Shown here: positions 15,607 through 23,252 of the stretch, one piece after another
How positions within the stretch are numbered: the first letter of the stretch is position 1
Layout: each line of letters opens with the position of its first letter
From: an uncultured Eubacterium sp.
Lineage (GTDB): Bacteria; Bacillota; Clostridia; Oscillospirales; Acutalibacteraceae
Reading direction: 5' to 3'
Length of the DNA: 64,000 bases
NCBI GenBank assembly: GCA_934561395.1
Contig: CAKTGF010000001.1
Span: 1 to 64,000, forward strand
Notes under the pieces: generated by a model
What the model was told of the DNA's origin: nothing
The model's input: only the letters and a program-made list of their open reading frames with translations
Databases searched by the model: none
Made by a program: the position numbers and the translations under genes

Positions 15607-16233
15607 TCAGCAGTTGGCGGCGCTTTGCTCCTTTTGCCTAATAATTTCAAGAATCGTTTTCTTGTTTTTCTTGTGGTATGAGCACCAAATATACAGCACA
15701 ATTGCAACTATTATTGCACCCACAATGCAGGCAATTATATTTTTTGAAGCAAAAATAAACGCACACAGCGCCACAGCCAATAAAATGGGAATAAAAAACA
15801 CCGCAAAGCATTCCTTTTGATACGATTTATATTGTGAATGAACGGCATTTTCATCAATAATTGTTTTCACATCTAAATCTGCGTCAGAGGTAATGCTGCA
15901 AAAATTAATATCGTTTTCTCTCGGCTCGTTAATAATAACAAATATATTTTTGCTTATGTTAGTGATATTTGCCCTTACGGGCAAGTATAAAGCCTTTCGG
16001 AAATCTAAAAACTCACTGTCGGTAATTTCCATCAAAAAGCCGATAAGACCGCCGATTGCCAAAAGCAAATAGCCCAACAGTTTGGTTTTCTTCGGGTCCC
16101 CTTCCTCAACAGTAAAAGTGAGCGACTCGGCACAGCTTTCATAATTATACTCGCTATATTCGTTAATAACAATCGCCTTGTTATCAATATTTATCTTAAC
16201 CGGCCCCGCCGTTTTATTTTGAAGTGTAATCAT
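15607..16233 (-). CDS. membrane protein of unknown function
   Basis: 208 residues with a soluble N-terminal beta-rich part (about 1-50), a hydrophobic hairpin region (about 52-70), a second soluble part with many charged residues, and two membrane helices at about 142-165 and 168-187 before a basic tail. No family is recognised. An SD-like AAGAAG stands before the ATG. It is flanked by unrelated single genes. Confidence 0.55.
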   Translation of the reverse strand: MITLQNKTAGPVKINIDNKAIVINEYSEYNYESCAESLTFTVEEGDPKKTKLLGYLLLAIGGLIGFLMEITDSEFLDFRKALYLPVRANITNISKNIFVIINEPRENDINFCSITSDADLDVKTIIDENAVHSQYKSYQKECFAVFFIPILLAVALCAFIFASKNIIACIVGAIIVAIVLYIWCSYHKKNKKTILEIIRQKEQSAANC

Positions 16234-16352
16234 TTTATCGCTTCTTTTCCGTGTAGAATTTATAGAGAAATTATATTATACAAAAAGCATTTATGCAATC
16301 TCACATTAGATTACCACAAAATTTATCTAACAATTAAAAATGTATGCTAACA

Positions 16353-17225
16353 TCAATACTTTTTAGTTACGGGAACCCAAATCTCACTGCGATAATCAGG
16401 GCTGCCCATATTTCCGTCAGTATAGGCTTCTATATCCATTTCATAGGTTGGCTCATAACCCGATGTAGGAAAAAATTCCGAAACAATCTTGTGCCACTTA
16501 TCCTGAATAGCATTCGGCATAGCGCCTTTACACTCAAATATTGCCCAAGTTCTTGCAGGAATAGTGTTCTTTCTAAACCCTTTTGGTACTGTTGTATTCT
16601 CATCGCATTTCGCCGCAATAGAATAATCAAATGTTTTTGCATTTTTCGGTAGATTTCCGTAACATATACCGAAAATGTAGGTTTTGTCAGTTGCAGCATC
16701 AAATAATTTTTTTACCGTACCGTCATTATGTGATCTCGTCCAAAAGTCAGGAATGCTTTTCGCATTTTCAGAGTTATCAACGGTATGTGCTTCTACCTTT
16801 TCAATAATATCAAATGCAGCCTTTTCGATAATCTTGTAATCCATTATATTGCCTCCGCTTAATGTTATTTTCACGGAAAGTGGAGAAAAGGATTTGAGTT
16901 TAGAGCCATCTTTTTTTGCATCGGAAGGTGTAACTCCGTGAAATTTTGAAAAGGCTCTTGTGAAACTCTCGGGGCTTTCATAGCCGTATTTCAAAGCGAT
17001 ATCGATCACTTTGTTATCAGTTGCGCTCAACTCATTTCCGGCAAGAGTAAGTCGTCTGTTGCGAATATAATCTCCAAGAGTTATTCCGCACAAAATACTG
17101 AAAATTCTTTGGAAATAGAAACTTGAACAAGATGCTTGTTTTGCAGCTTCATCATAGTCGATTTTTTCTGTTAGATTTTCCTCAATGTAGTTAATCGCAT
17201 TTTGTATCCCTGTCAGCCAATCCAT
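16353..17225 (-). CDS. AraC-family regulator with GyrI-like effector domain
   Basis: 290 residues. Residues about 8-105 carry the two AraC HTH motifs, including CSSFYFQRIFSILCGITLGD and the C-terminal signature IALKYGYESPESFTRAFSKFHGVTP. Residues about 125-290 are a GyrI-like/SOUL-type small-molecule-binding domain (W-rich end EMDIEAYTDG...EIWVPV). The order matches Rob/SoxS-like drug or stress regulators of Firmicutes. The ligand is unknown. The GNAT gene next to it at 17396-18025 is a possible target, as both lie on the same strand. Confidence 0.9.
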   Translation of the reverse strand: MDWLTGIQNAINYIEENLTEKIDYDEAAKQASCSSFYFQRIFSILCGITLGDYIRNRRLTLAGNELSATDNKVIDIALKYGYESPESFTRAFSKFHGVTPSDAKKDGSKLKSFSPLSVKITLSGGNIMDYKIIEKAAFDIIEKVEAHTVDNSENAKSIPDFWTRSHNDGTVKKLFDAATDKTYIFGICYGNLPKNAKTFDYSIAAKCDENTTVPKGFRKNTIPARTWAIFECKGAMPNAIQDKWHKIVSEFFPTSGYEPTYEMDIEAYTDGNMGSPDYRSEIWVPVTKKY

Positions 17226-17395
17226 TGCTTTTCCCCTCTCCGTGTGATTACATTATAGAGCAATTAAAATTATTTTTCCTGATTTTCAGTGTTCAGCCTT
17301 GCAAGGTTGCAAGATAAAAGACGCCAATAGGTATGTATTTATTGTTCTTATTTGATACAATGCGACTGTTACAATTCTATCAATTTATCGTACCA

Positions 17396-18025
17396 TTAGC
17401 GTTTTGTGAGTATATGCCAAATATCATTACCTACAAATCCACATTTGCGATAAACGCTTTCAGGATTTGTGCTGTTATCGCATTCGCCTGATACGGTTAC
17501 AAAATCCGCATTCAGCTTCAATATATTTAGTGCTTTGCATACAAGCGAAGGAGCAATTCCTCTACCTCTGTATTCCGGCAAAACCTGTAACCACTCAATA
17601 ACACCTTCGCCAATCTTTGTGTCTAAATCACATATAATCGAGCCGACTAATTTATTATTGTCAAAAGCACCAATCCATAGCTCCGGGAAATACACCTTTG
17701 TTTCAGTTAGACCTTTTATATAGTCGGCAGAAACAAATACATCAGTGTGCGAATATGAAGCGTTTATCATATCCGCAAGTTCATTTGTTTTTTCTTTTGA
17801 CAAAACCTCATAGGCAAAATTATTGTTTGAAAAATCAAGAATATCCTTTAGCCTGTGAATTAATCTGAAAAACTGTTTATCGGTATATTCTTTTAACAAG
17901 GATTCGTCATAATTTTTGTTATGGATGATTTTTATATTATCAGGAATAATTATATCAGTTGCTTTCCAATACGGAATTGACAAAGCTTCACACGGGTTTT
18001 GTTTGTATTCTTCTATTGAAATCAT
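17396..18025 (-). CDS. GNAT-family N-acetyltransferase
   Basis: 209 residues. The N-terminal half is helical and variable; the C-terminal half (about 110-205) is the GNAT fold: IGAFDNNKLVGSIICDLD, then the acetyl-CoA-binding motif A VLPEYRGRGIAPSLV and the late YRKCGFVG. The substrate cannot be read. A good promoter lies at 18060-18088. The gene is separated by about 170 bases from the AraC gene. Confidence 0.85.
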   Translation of the reverse strand: MISIEEYKQNPCEALSIPYWKATDIIIPDNIKIIHNKNYDESLLKEYTDKQFFRLIHRLKDILDFSNNNFAYEVLSKEKTNELADMINASYSHTDVFVSADYIKGLTETKVYFPELWIGAFDNNKLVGSIICDLDTKIGEGVIEWLQVLPEYRGRGIAPSLVCKALNILKLNADFVTVSGECDNSTNPESVYRKCGFVGNDIWHILTKR

Positions 18026-18059
18026 ATTGATAACTCCGTAAAATTTACCTTATGATTTT

Positions 18060-18104
18060 ATTTTATCTGATATATGTTGCTAAGTCAACAATGGTTTTAT
18101 ATAG
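18060..18104 (-). promoter_or_regulatory. GNAT promoter with a repeated upstream box
   Basis: Read leftward: TTGACT (18083-18088), 17-bp spacer, TAAAAT (18060-18065). The 23-24 bp at 18081-18104, covering and preceding the -35, recur nearly unchanged at 21001-21024 in front of another gene. Confidence 0.65.
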
Positions 18105-18205
18105 AACCATATAAAAAGTAAACCTCCGGTTTAGTTTGCTCAACCGACGATATATGGAAGAACTCTTCAAGATATGCTATCATAAACTTGTAAGGAGGAA
18201 GGGAT

Positions 18206-18496
18206 ATGACAAAGCGAATTAATCTTGATGACATCAGGCTGTTTTATCTGACAGTATACGATGATGAAAACGGTAACATAACAAAATACAGTCTTGATAT
18301 TGAGGCGAAAAACGATATGCATTATGAATTTTCACAGAAACAAAACGAAATCATTTGCAACCGAATTACAGAAGAACTGGGATTATCAAGCAATCTTGAC
18401 ACTGCAGAACTTATGAGAAAATATTTAACAGTCAAAAGCAACGGTTATCTTATTTCTCTTGTTTCAGACAACTGCACTATACAATATTTCTATTAA
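18206..18496 (+). CDS. small protein of unknown function
   Basis: 96 residues, acidic, no membrane helix or signal peptide. It starts MTKRINLDDIRLFYLTVYDD and contains a helical middle (RITEELGLSS). An excellent SD AAGGAGG precedes the ATG. It is followed after 27 bases by the XRE-HD gene on the same strand, so the two probably form an operon. No family recognised; a small partner or antitoxin role is only speculation. Confidence 0.55.
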   Translation: MTKRINLDDIRLFYLTVYDDENGNITKYSLDIEAKNDMHYEFSQKQNEIICNRITEELGLSSNLDTAELMRKYLTVKSNGYLISLVSDNCTIQYFY

Positions 18497-18523
18497 ATGA
18501 TATAATAAATGCGAGGTGGCAAA

Positions 18524-19375
18524 ATGGACATCAGAGAAACAGGGCAAAAAATTGTCAAACTAAGGCACAACAACAAAATAACTCAGGAAGAACTTGCCGA
18601 AAAAATCGGCGTTTCTTCGCAAGCCGTCAGCAAATGGGAAAACGGCAAAAACTTGCCGGATATTGAACATCTTATGCTGATTGCCAAGTTGTTCAATGTA
18701 CCGTATTCGTTTTTCATTGAGAATGAAAATGACGAGCATTTGGAATACCGTTCAAGACTTTTCAACGAGGACAATATGTACACAAAAGTTAAAACCTTTG
18801 CACAGTTTGAAAGATTGGAGCAAACATTAAAATCCCTTGAATTTATGAGGGCAAAACACAGCGGTCAGTACCGAAGGCAGTCAAAATATTCCGGCGACAA
18901 CGAAAAAGTAAAGTACATAAATCATCCTCTAATGATGGCTTGCCACGCACATGCAATGGGTATTAAGGATGACGACATACTCTCGGCAATTCTGTTGCAC
19001 GATGTTGTTGAGGAAACCGACACGGCAATTAACGAACTTCCCGTTAATGAAGAAACAAAAGAAATTGTAAATCTTTTAACCTTTAAACTTTTGCCGAATA
19101 TGTCAAAGGAAGAGTCGAAAAAAATTTACTACCAAAACATTGCGAAAAACAAAAAAGCCGTTACTGTTAAAATTTTAGACAGATGTAACAATGTTTCCAC
19201 AATGGCGTATGTTTTTTCAAAAGAGAAGATAATTGAATACATAAACGAAACGGAAGAATATATTATTCCGCTTATATCGGTTTTAAAAAGCGAGCCTGCA
19301 CCGTACTGCAACATTGCATTCATTATAAAATATCACATAATCAGCATACTTGAAGCTATAAAGCCATTACTGTAA
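18524..19375 (+). CDS. XRE helix-turn-helix fused to a SpoT/MESH1-like HD hydrolase domain
   Basis: 283 residues. Residues about 1-62 are an HTH_3 domain (ITQEELAEKIGVSSQAVSKW, ENGKNLPD). Residues about 125-265 carry the metal-dependent HD domain of (p)ppGpp hydrolases: HPLMMACHAHAMG, LSAILLHDVVEET and VKILDRCNNVSTM supply the His, His-Asp, Asp and Asn positions known from Rel/SpoT and MESH1. No synthetase domain is present. I infer a transcription factor with alarmone or nucleotide hydrolase activity or sensing. The ATG at 18524 follows SD GAGGTGG; an ATG at 18509 overlaps it. Confidence 0.7.
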   Translation: MDIRETGQKIVKLRHNNKITQEELAEKIGVSSQAVSKWENGKNLPDIEHLMLIAKLFNVPYSFFIENENDEHLEYRSRLFNEDNMYTKVKTFAQFERLEQTLKSLEFMRAKHSGQYRRQSKYSGDNEKVKYINHPLMMACHAHAMGIKDDDILSAILLHDVVEETDTAINELPVNEETKEIVNLLTFKLLPNMSKEESKKIYYQNIAKNKKAVTVKILDRCNNVSTMAYVFSKEKIIEYINETEEYIIPLISVLKSEPAPYCNIAFIIKYHIISILEAIKPLL

Positions 19376-19380
19376 ATATA

Positions 19381-19417
19381 AAAATCACGATGCCGAAAAG
19401 ACATCGTGATTTTTATT
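19381..19417 (+). terminator. terminator of the XRE-HD gene
   Basis: A 12-bp perfect stem (19381-19392 with 19402-19413), 9-nt loop, then T-rich tail. Confidence 0.9.
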
Positions 19418-19520
19418 TTACTTATTTCTAATTAATTTACAACACAAAACAGTGTTTGCTGATGAAGCAAAAACATCAACAAACGCTGAAAAGCCATTAT
19501 TTACAAGGTTTTAGGCAAAT

Positions 19521-19549
19521 CATAACCACCGGTTTAACCGGTGGTTATG
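19521..19549. repeat. perfect 14-bp palindromic hairpin
   Basis: CATAACCACCGGTT and its exact complement flank a single T. A T-rich stretch follows on the plus strand, but the upstream gene already has a terminator. It resembles hairpins at IS200/IS605-type ends; it may also terminate the minus-strand Nudix gene that ends 29 bases away. Confidence 0.5.
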
Positions 19550-19577
19550 ATTAACATTTTTAATTTTACCTATATAA

Positions 19578-19997
19578 TTATTTTTGAACGATACTTTTAT
19601 TAATTTTTTCTATAATTTTACTCTGATATGGATACGAGATATCTTTTGGAAGTGAAAAAAACCATCTTGTTTCTTCCATTTCATATTTTAAAGGTTCAGA
19701 TATATAGCTATCATCCAACTTCAAATAAAATAAACGGCCATAAATTAGATTGTTATCATTTATTATTTCAAAATCAGAAATTTCTTTAAAAGAACATTTG
19801 CAGTGAATCCCTGTTTCTTCATAAAGTTCCCTAATTGCCGCTTCATATTCTGTTTCATTTTCTTCAATGTGACCACCGGGAAATTCCCATGTTTTTGAAC
19901 CAACTTTTCTGCATAACAGAATATTTTCATTACATGACACAAATATAATTATTATGTCATTTTTTTTATTTTTTTCATCTGAAAATAAGATATTCAT
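19578..19997 (-). CDS. Nudix hydrolase
   Basis: 139 residues, single Nudix fold. The Nudix box is complete, from GGHIEENE to AAIRELYEETGI (about residues 41-63), with metal-binding Glu in REL-EE. The EFPGGH lead-in suggests MutT-like cleavage of a nucleoside diphosphate derivative. The substrate is not readable. It is the first gene of a minus-strand accessory cluster with fragments behind it. Confidence 0.88.
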   Translation of the reverse strand: MNILFSDEKNKKNDIIIIFVSCNENILLCRKVGSKTWEFPGGHIEENETEYEAAIRELYEETGIHCKCSFKEISDFEIINDNNLIYGRLFYLKLDDSYISEPLKYEMEETRWFFSLPKDISYPYQSKIIEKINKSIVQK

Positions 19998-20001
19998 ATC
20001 T

Positions 20002-20268
20002 TTATCCTTTTTGATGCATTATAGATTTCAAAGATTTTTTTATATCTGATTCAACTTGTTTACTAATTGTGTTATTTAGTAGCCCCTTAACATCTAATTG
20101 AATTTCACTGCACAGTTTTAAATACCCGTCTGCAGTTAACACAAAAGATACTACGCCTGTTTTGCATGGATATTTTTTACACTCTTTAAAATATTCACAA
20201 TACAGTTGATTGAGAATAATGGAAGATACAGCGAACTTTGGAATAGTTACGACATTCGATGGACACCG
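20002..20268 (-). pseudogene. C-terminal fragment of a MoaA-like radical SAM/SPASM-type protein
   Basis: An 88-codon frame without start codon is bounded by an in-frame stop at 20269-20271. It reads ..NQLYCEYFKECKKYPCKTG.., then VVSFVLTADGYLKLC, then a helical tail ending MHQKG. The Cys pattern followed by 'LTADG.LKLC' is that of the C-terminal part of MoaA-like radical SAM proteins. The SAM-binding N-terminal barrel is absent. It overlaps the end of the next gene, so a deletion probably joined the two. Confidence 0.6.
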
Positions 20269-20555
20269 TTAAGGAATATTTTATTTTTGAATTTGCCATT
20301 GCTTTTGTTCTTTTTCGAACGCATTTCTTCAAATTCCTTATTGTTAATGTTCTTGTAGTCTAAAATAGCACTTATTACCTCGATAAGATCACATAATTCT
20401 ATGACATCATCAGAATTAGTAAATTCAGTTACTTCTTCCGTAAGTTTTTTCTTTAATTCATTATAATAATCAAAAGAATCAAGAATTACAAAATCCGGCT
20501 TATCCCCTTGCTGCTCTATTATATTGGGTATATTATCTCTTACAAGTTTATTCAT
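20247..20555 (-). CDS. MazG-superfamily nucleotide pyrophosphohydrolase-like protein, 3' end altered
   Basis: About 102 residues. MNKLVRDNIPNIIEQQGDKP, then EEVTEFTNSDDVIELCDLIEVISAIL, match the small all-alpha NTP pyrophosphohydrolase family (metal-binding E-E..E..D pattern). The family usually ends just after '..KNKIFL'; here six foreign residues follow because the frame runs into the radical SAM fragment. It may still be functional. The start is uncertain: the open frame continues upstream to 20690 through a HIT-like remnant. Confidence 0.55.
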   Translation of the reverse strand: MNKLVRDNIPNIIEQQGDKPDFVILDSFDYYNELKKKLTEEVTEFTNSDDVIELCDLIEVISAILDYKNINNKEFEEMRSKKNKSNGKFKNKIFLNGVHRMS

Positions 20556-20600
20556 TTTTTCGTACATAAATTGAATAGTCTCCATTATTAAAAATATTTC

Positions 20601-20690
20601 GTATTCCGCCTTTTGGATTAGGTACATATTCATATATCTAGGTATTATATGAATATGTAAATGAAATATTGAAGTTATATTTTTTTCCAT
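20601..20690 (-). pseudogene. HIT-family C-terminal remnant
   Basis: In the same open frame upstream of the MazG-like gene the residues FHLHIHIIPRYMN occur, the HxHxHxxPR catalytic motif of HIT nucleotide hydrolases. The rest of the HIT domain is missing and the region overlaps the end of the 20675 gene by 16 bases. It is probably a relic left by deletion. Confidence 0.5.
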
Positions 20691-20962
20691 AGTACAAGTT
20701 CTGCATTTTCGCCATTACAACCATATTTATATACAGCAATAAACTTTTCATTAGCAGCTACACCATAACATTTATCGCTTCCTTCAATATCAATCTGTTT
20801 TGCATAGTATTGTGTATCGTTATCAAGAATTTTAGTTTTATCCCCATTAGGAAGTATACATTCTATATTCAAGTAATTTCCATCCATAAGATTTAAAGAA
20901 TTAATATTCTCAAATTCTTTTATCCCAAGTTTCTTAATTTTTTCAAGTAAAACCTGTTCCAT
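20675..20962 (-). CDS. small protein of unknown function
   Basis: 95 residues, soluble, beta-rich C terminus (YGVAANEKFIAVYKYG, then ELVLWKKI). It starts MEQVLLEKIKKLGIKEF, which looks amphipathic. No family recognised. The ATG at 20962 has SD AAGGGTGA; the GTG three codons earlier overlaps the SD. Promoter at 20980-21008. It is the first gene before the decayed HIT/MazG/radical SAM stretch. Confidence 0.5.
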   Translation of the reverse strand: MEQVLLEKIKKLGIKEFENINSLNLMDGNYLNIECILPNGDKTKILDNDTQYYAKQIDIEGSDKCYGVAANEKFIAVYKYGCNGENAELVLWKKI

Positions 20963-20979
20963 AAAATTCACCCTTTTTT

Positions 20980-21024
20980 ATTATACGAAATACATATATG
21001 TAAGTCAACAATGTTTTAATATAG
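20980..21024 (-). promoter_or_regulatory. promoter with the same upstream box as the GNAT gene
   Basis: Read leftward: TTGACT (21003-21008), 17-bp spacer, TATAAT (20980-20985). 21001-21024 matches 18081-18104 except for one inserted and one missing base. Bases 21025-21234 further upstream show no gene. Confidence 0.65.
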
Positions 21025-21234
21025 CATATACAGTAACAACCCAACACGCAGACATACAGACAACTGCAAATATTTATTTACATCTTGATACAAAAAGAAA
21101 AGAAAATATTTCTAATTCAATTTCAAGTGCTTTGGTAGAAATTTAAAGTGGTAGAAAAAGCAAAAAATTAAGTCACTCTTTTGTAAGAATAGCTTAAATA
21201 AATGGTTGGAAAAATTATTATTTTTTTTGCACAG

Positions 21235-21404
21235 AGGCTACGCCCCTGCTTGCACACTTGCGGTGCCCAAAATTTATTACGGCTTGGAGCGCCGATAAAT
21301 TTTGACCGCTGCGCCACAACAGCCTGCGCTGTATCTCCCACCGGGAGCGCTTGGCAGTTGTGCTCCGGGAACCCATCGGTCGCAACCGTGAGCATAGCTC
21401 ACAG
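21235..21404. other. GC-rich, hairpin-rich intergenic block of unknown nature
   Basis: This stretch is clearly richer in G+C than its AT-rich flanks and holds several hairpins, e.g. CTCCC/GGGAG, GTGAGC/GCTCAC and a longer one built on AAATTTAT/ATAAATTT. It begins after the terminator of the initiator tRNA. Frames across it are short and lack good SD sites. It may be a foreign or repeated element; its identity is unknown. Confidence 0.4.
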
Positions 21405-21437
21405 CACAAAAAGAAAACCACCCAAATTGGGTGGTTT
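21405..21437 (-). terminator. terminator of the initiator tRNA gene
   Basis: An 11-bp perfect stem (21415-21425 with 21427-21437); read leftward it runs into TTTTCTTTTT. Confidence 0.9.
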
Positions 21438-21444
21438 CATTTTG

Positions 21445-21520
<76 letters not shown>

Positions 21521-21560
21521 ATATCTGTTAAATTGTACTCGCATTACTCAGTGCTATATC

Positions 21561-21588
21561 ATTATAGCAGATAAAACGAAAATGTCAA
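21561..21588 (-). promoter_or_regulatory. strong promoter of the initiator tRNA
   Basis: Read leftward: TTGACA (21583-21588), 16-bp spacer ending TGC, TATAAT (21561-21566). Confidence 0.85.
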
Positions 21589-21609
21589 GTGTTTTTTGCC
21601 AATTTATAC

Positions 21610-21776
21610 AGTCATGGCTGAAAAATGCGATAAAGACGAAGGAAGAGCAGTTGGACTGACCAACTACCCTTCCCCCGATCTCACTATATATGTGCATGGC
21701 GTTATACTGTGGTGACTAAGCACAATACAACTCAGGAAGCTAAGCTCCCTGTGTAGTACATAGCCTTTTAGTGACT
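21610..21776 (+). other. candidate structured RNA region
   Basis: The ends pair: AGTCAT-GGCT (21610-21619) with AGCC-(5 nt)-GTGACT (21762-21776). Inside are a hairpin GGAAG-(3)-AGTTGG / CCAACT-(3)-CTTCC (21641-21673) and CAGGAAGC/GCTCCCTG (21733-21751, one mismatch). This enclosed multi-hairpin layout in a 400-base gap without genes suggests an RNA, on either strand. There is no clear terminator and no family match. Bases 21777-21921 hold only the likely promoter area of the glycerate kinase gene. Confidence 0.35.
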
Positions 21777-21921
21777 ATATAGTACGATATGATTTTACAA
21801 CACGGCAGTAACTTTGTCAATAGAAAATTTACAAAAAAACATTTGTGTAATGATTAGTATACAATTGTATAGCAATGGACAAAGCGTTATTTTTATGATA
21901 AACTACAAACGGTGATGATTT

Positions 21922-22974
21922 ATGAACATTTTAATTGCGCCCGATTCCTTTAAGGGCTCCCTTACATCAGAAGATGTATGCAGCATAATAGCCTCTGCAC
22001 TGCCAAAGGAAAACAGCATTACCGCCATTCCCCTCTCTGACGGCGGCGAGGGCTTTGCGGAATGTATGCAAAATTTGTGTAAAGGTAGTAAGCTTTACAC
22101 AAAATGTCATAATATTTATAATCAGGAAATTGACGGATTTATCGTTGCAGGCGGCTACACCGCCATAATTGATGTGGCAACGGCAAGCGGTTTACTCAAA
22201 AGGAAAAATGTTATGCAGGCCTCATCATACGGCACAGGTGAGCTTATACGCTTTGCCGCCGAAAACGGCTTTAAACACATTGTTTTAGGGCTTGGCGGCT
22301 CCGGCTGCTGCGACGGCGGAATGGGCTGCCTGGCTGCTTTGGGCGCAAGGTTTTATGACGAAAATCAAAATGTAATTGAGCACCCCAAGGCTAACGATTT
22401 GAACTATATTTTTGGAGCGGATTTCAGAGAAGTTGTAAAGGATATTGACTTTACATTTGCCTGCGATGTTGAGAACGAATATTTCGGCCCAAACGGAGCG
22501 GCTTATGTGTTTGCTCCCCAAAAGGGTGCACGCCAAACCGATGTGCAGGAGCTTGACGATGGCTTAAAAAGGCTTAACGCTTTTTTCAAAAAAGACATAC
22601 GCAGCATTAAAGGCGGCGGTGCTGCCGGAGGAATATGCGGCGGGCTGTATGCGATTTACGGCGGCACAATAAAATCGGGCTTTGATATTATAAGCGAAGC
22701 ATGCCGGCTTGAAGAAAAAATCAAAAATGCCGATTTGGTAATAACCGGCGAGGGCCAAACCGACAGTCAAACCTTTATGGGAAAGCTGCCCTACAAAATT
22801 TGCAAATTGGCTCAAAAGCACGGCAAAAAGTGCGTTCTTATCAGCGGCAGCATTGATGATGTTGCACTTGGTGACAAAATGATAAGCCTTGTTGATGACA
22901 CCATAGATACCGACACTGCCATAAAAAACGCCAAGGAAATACTGGCTGAAAAAGCCAAATTAATCTTGCAATAA
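21922..22974 (+). CDS. glycerate 2-kinase (GlxK/GarK type)
   Basis: 350 residues of the glycerate kinase type-1 family: N terminus MNILIAPDSFKGSLTSEDV, PLSDGGEGFAE, then TASGLL, the glycine-rich GLGGSGCCDGGMGCLAALG (about 119-137), and the C-terminal VITGEGQTDSQT with GK.P. It phosphorylates glycerate with ATP, feeding glycolysis. Length is near the family norm (about 370-380, slightly short). SD GGTGATG precedes the ATG. A possible promoter TGGACA-N17-TAAACT lies just upstream. Confidence 0.9.
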   Translation: MNILIAPDSFKGSLTSEDVCSIIASALPKENSITAIPLSDGGEGFAECMQNLCKGSKLYTKCHNIYNQEIDGFIVAGGYTAIIDVATASGLLKRKNVMQASSYGTGELIRFAAENGFKHIVLGLGGSGCCDGGMGCLAALGARFYDENQNVIEHPKANDLNYIFGADFREVVKDIDFTFACDVENEYFGPNGAAYVFAPQKGARQTDVQELDDGLKRLNAFFKKDIRSIKGGGAAGGICGGLYAIYGGTIKSGFDIISEACRLEEKIKNADLVITGEGQTDSQTFMGKLPYKICKLAQKHGKKCVLISGSIDDVALGDKMISLVDDTIDTDTAIKNAKEILAEKAKLILQ

Positions 22975-23024
22975 TTAGGTTTTAAATATATAATAATGTT
23001 ACTATTTGAAAGGAAATATAAATT

Positions 23025-23243
23025 ATGAAGGTTAGAATTCCAAAACACAAAGAATTTTTGATTAAGTTTGAGGACGGATACGACAAGGAAAAAGAGGCTT
23101 GGGAAAAGCTTGAAAAAATCGTTAAGGATTATTCCGTTGACGGTAAAAGCGTATATACCCCAACCTTTATTGAGGATAACGAGGCTAAAGTTAAGGCTCT
23201 TCAGGAAAAATACGAGTTTACTTACGAAATTATTGAAAAATAG
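23025..23243 (+). CDS. small protein of unknown function upstream of the mannosidase
   Basis: 72 residues, highly charged (Lys/Glu-rich), no signal peptide. It starts MKVRIPKHKEFLIKFEDGYD and has a helical middle (EAWEKLEKIVKDY). SD AAAGGAAA is good. Only 9 bases separate its stop from the GH38 start, so they are co-transcribed. Not recognised. Confidence 0.55.
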   Translation: MKVRIPKHKEFLIKFEDGYDKEKEAWEKLEKIVKDYSVDGKSVYTPTFIEDNEAKVKALQEKYEFTYEIIEK

Positions 23244-23252
23244 GTTTTTATT

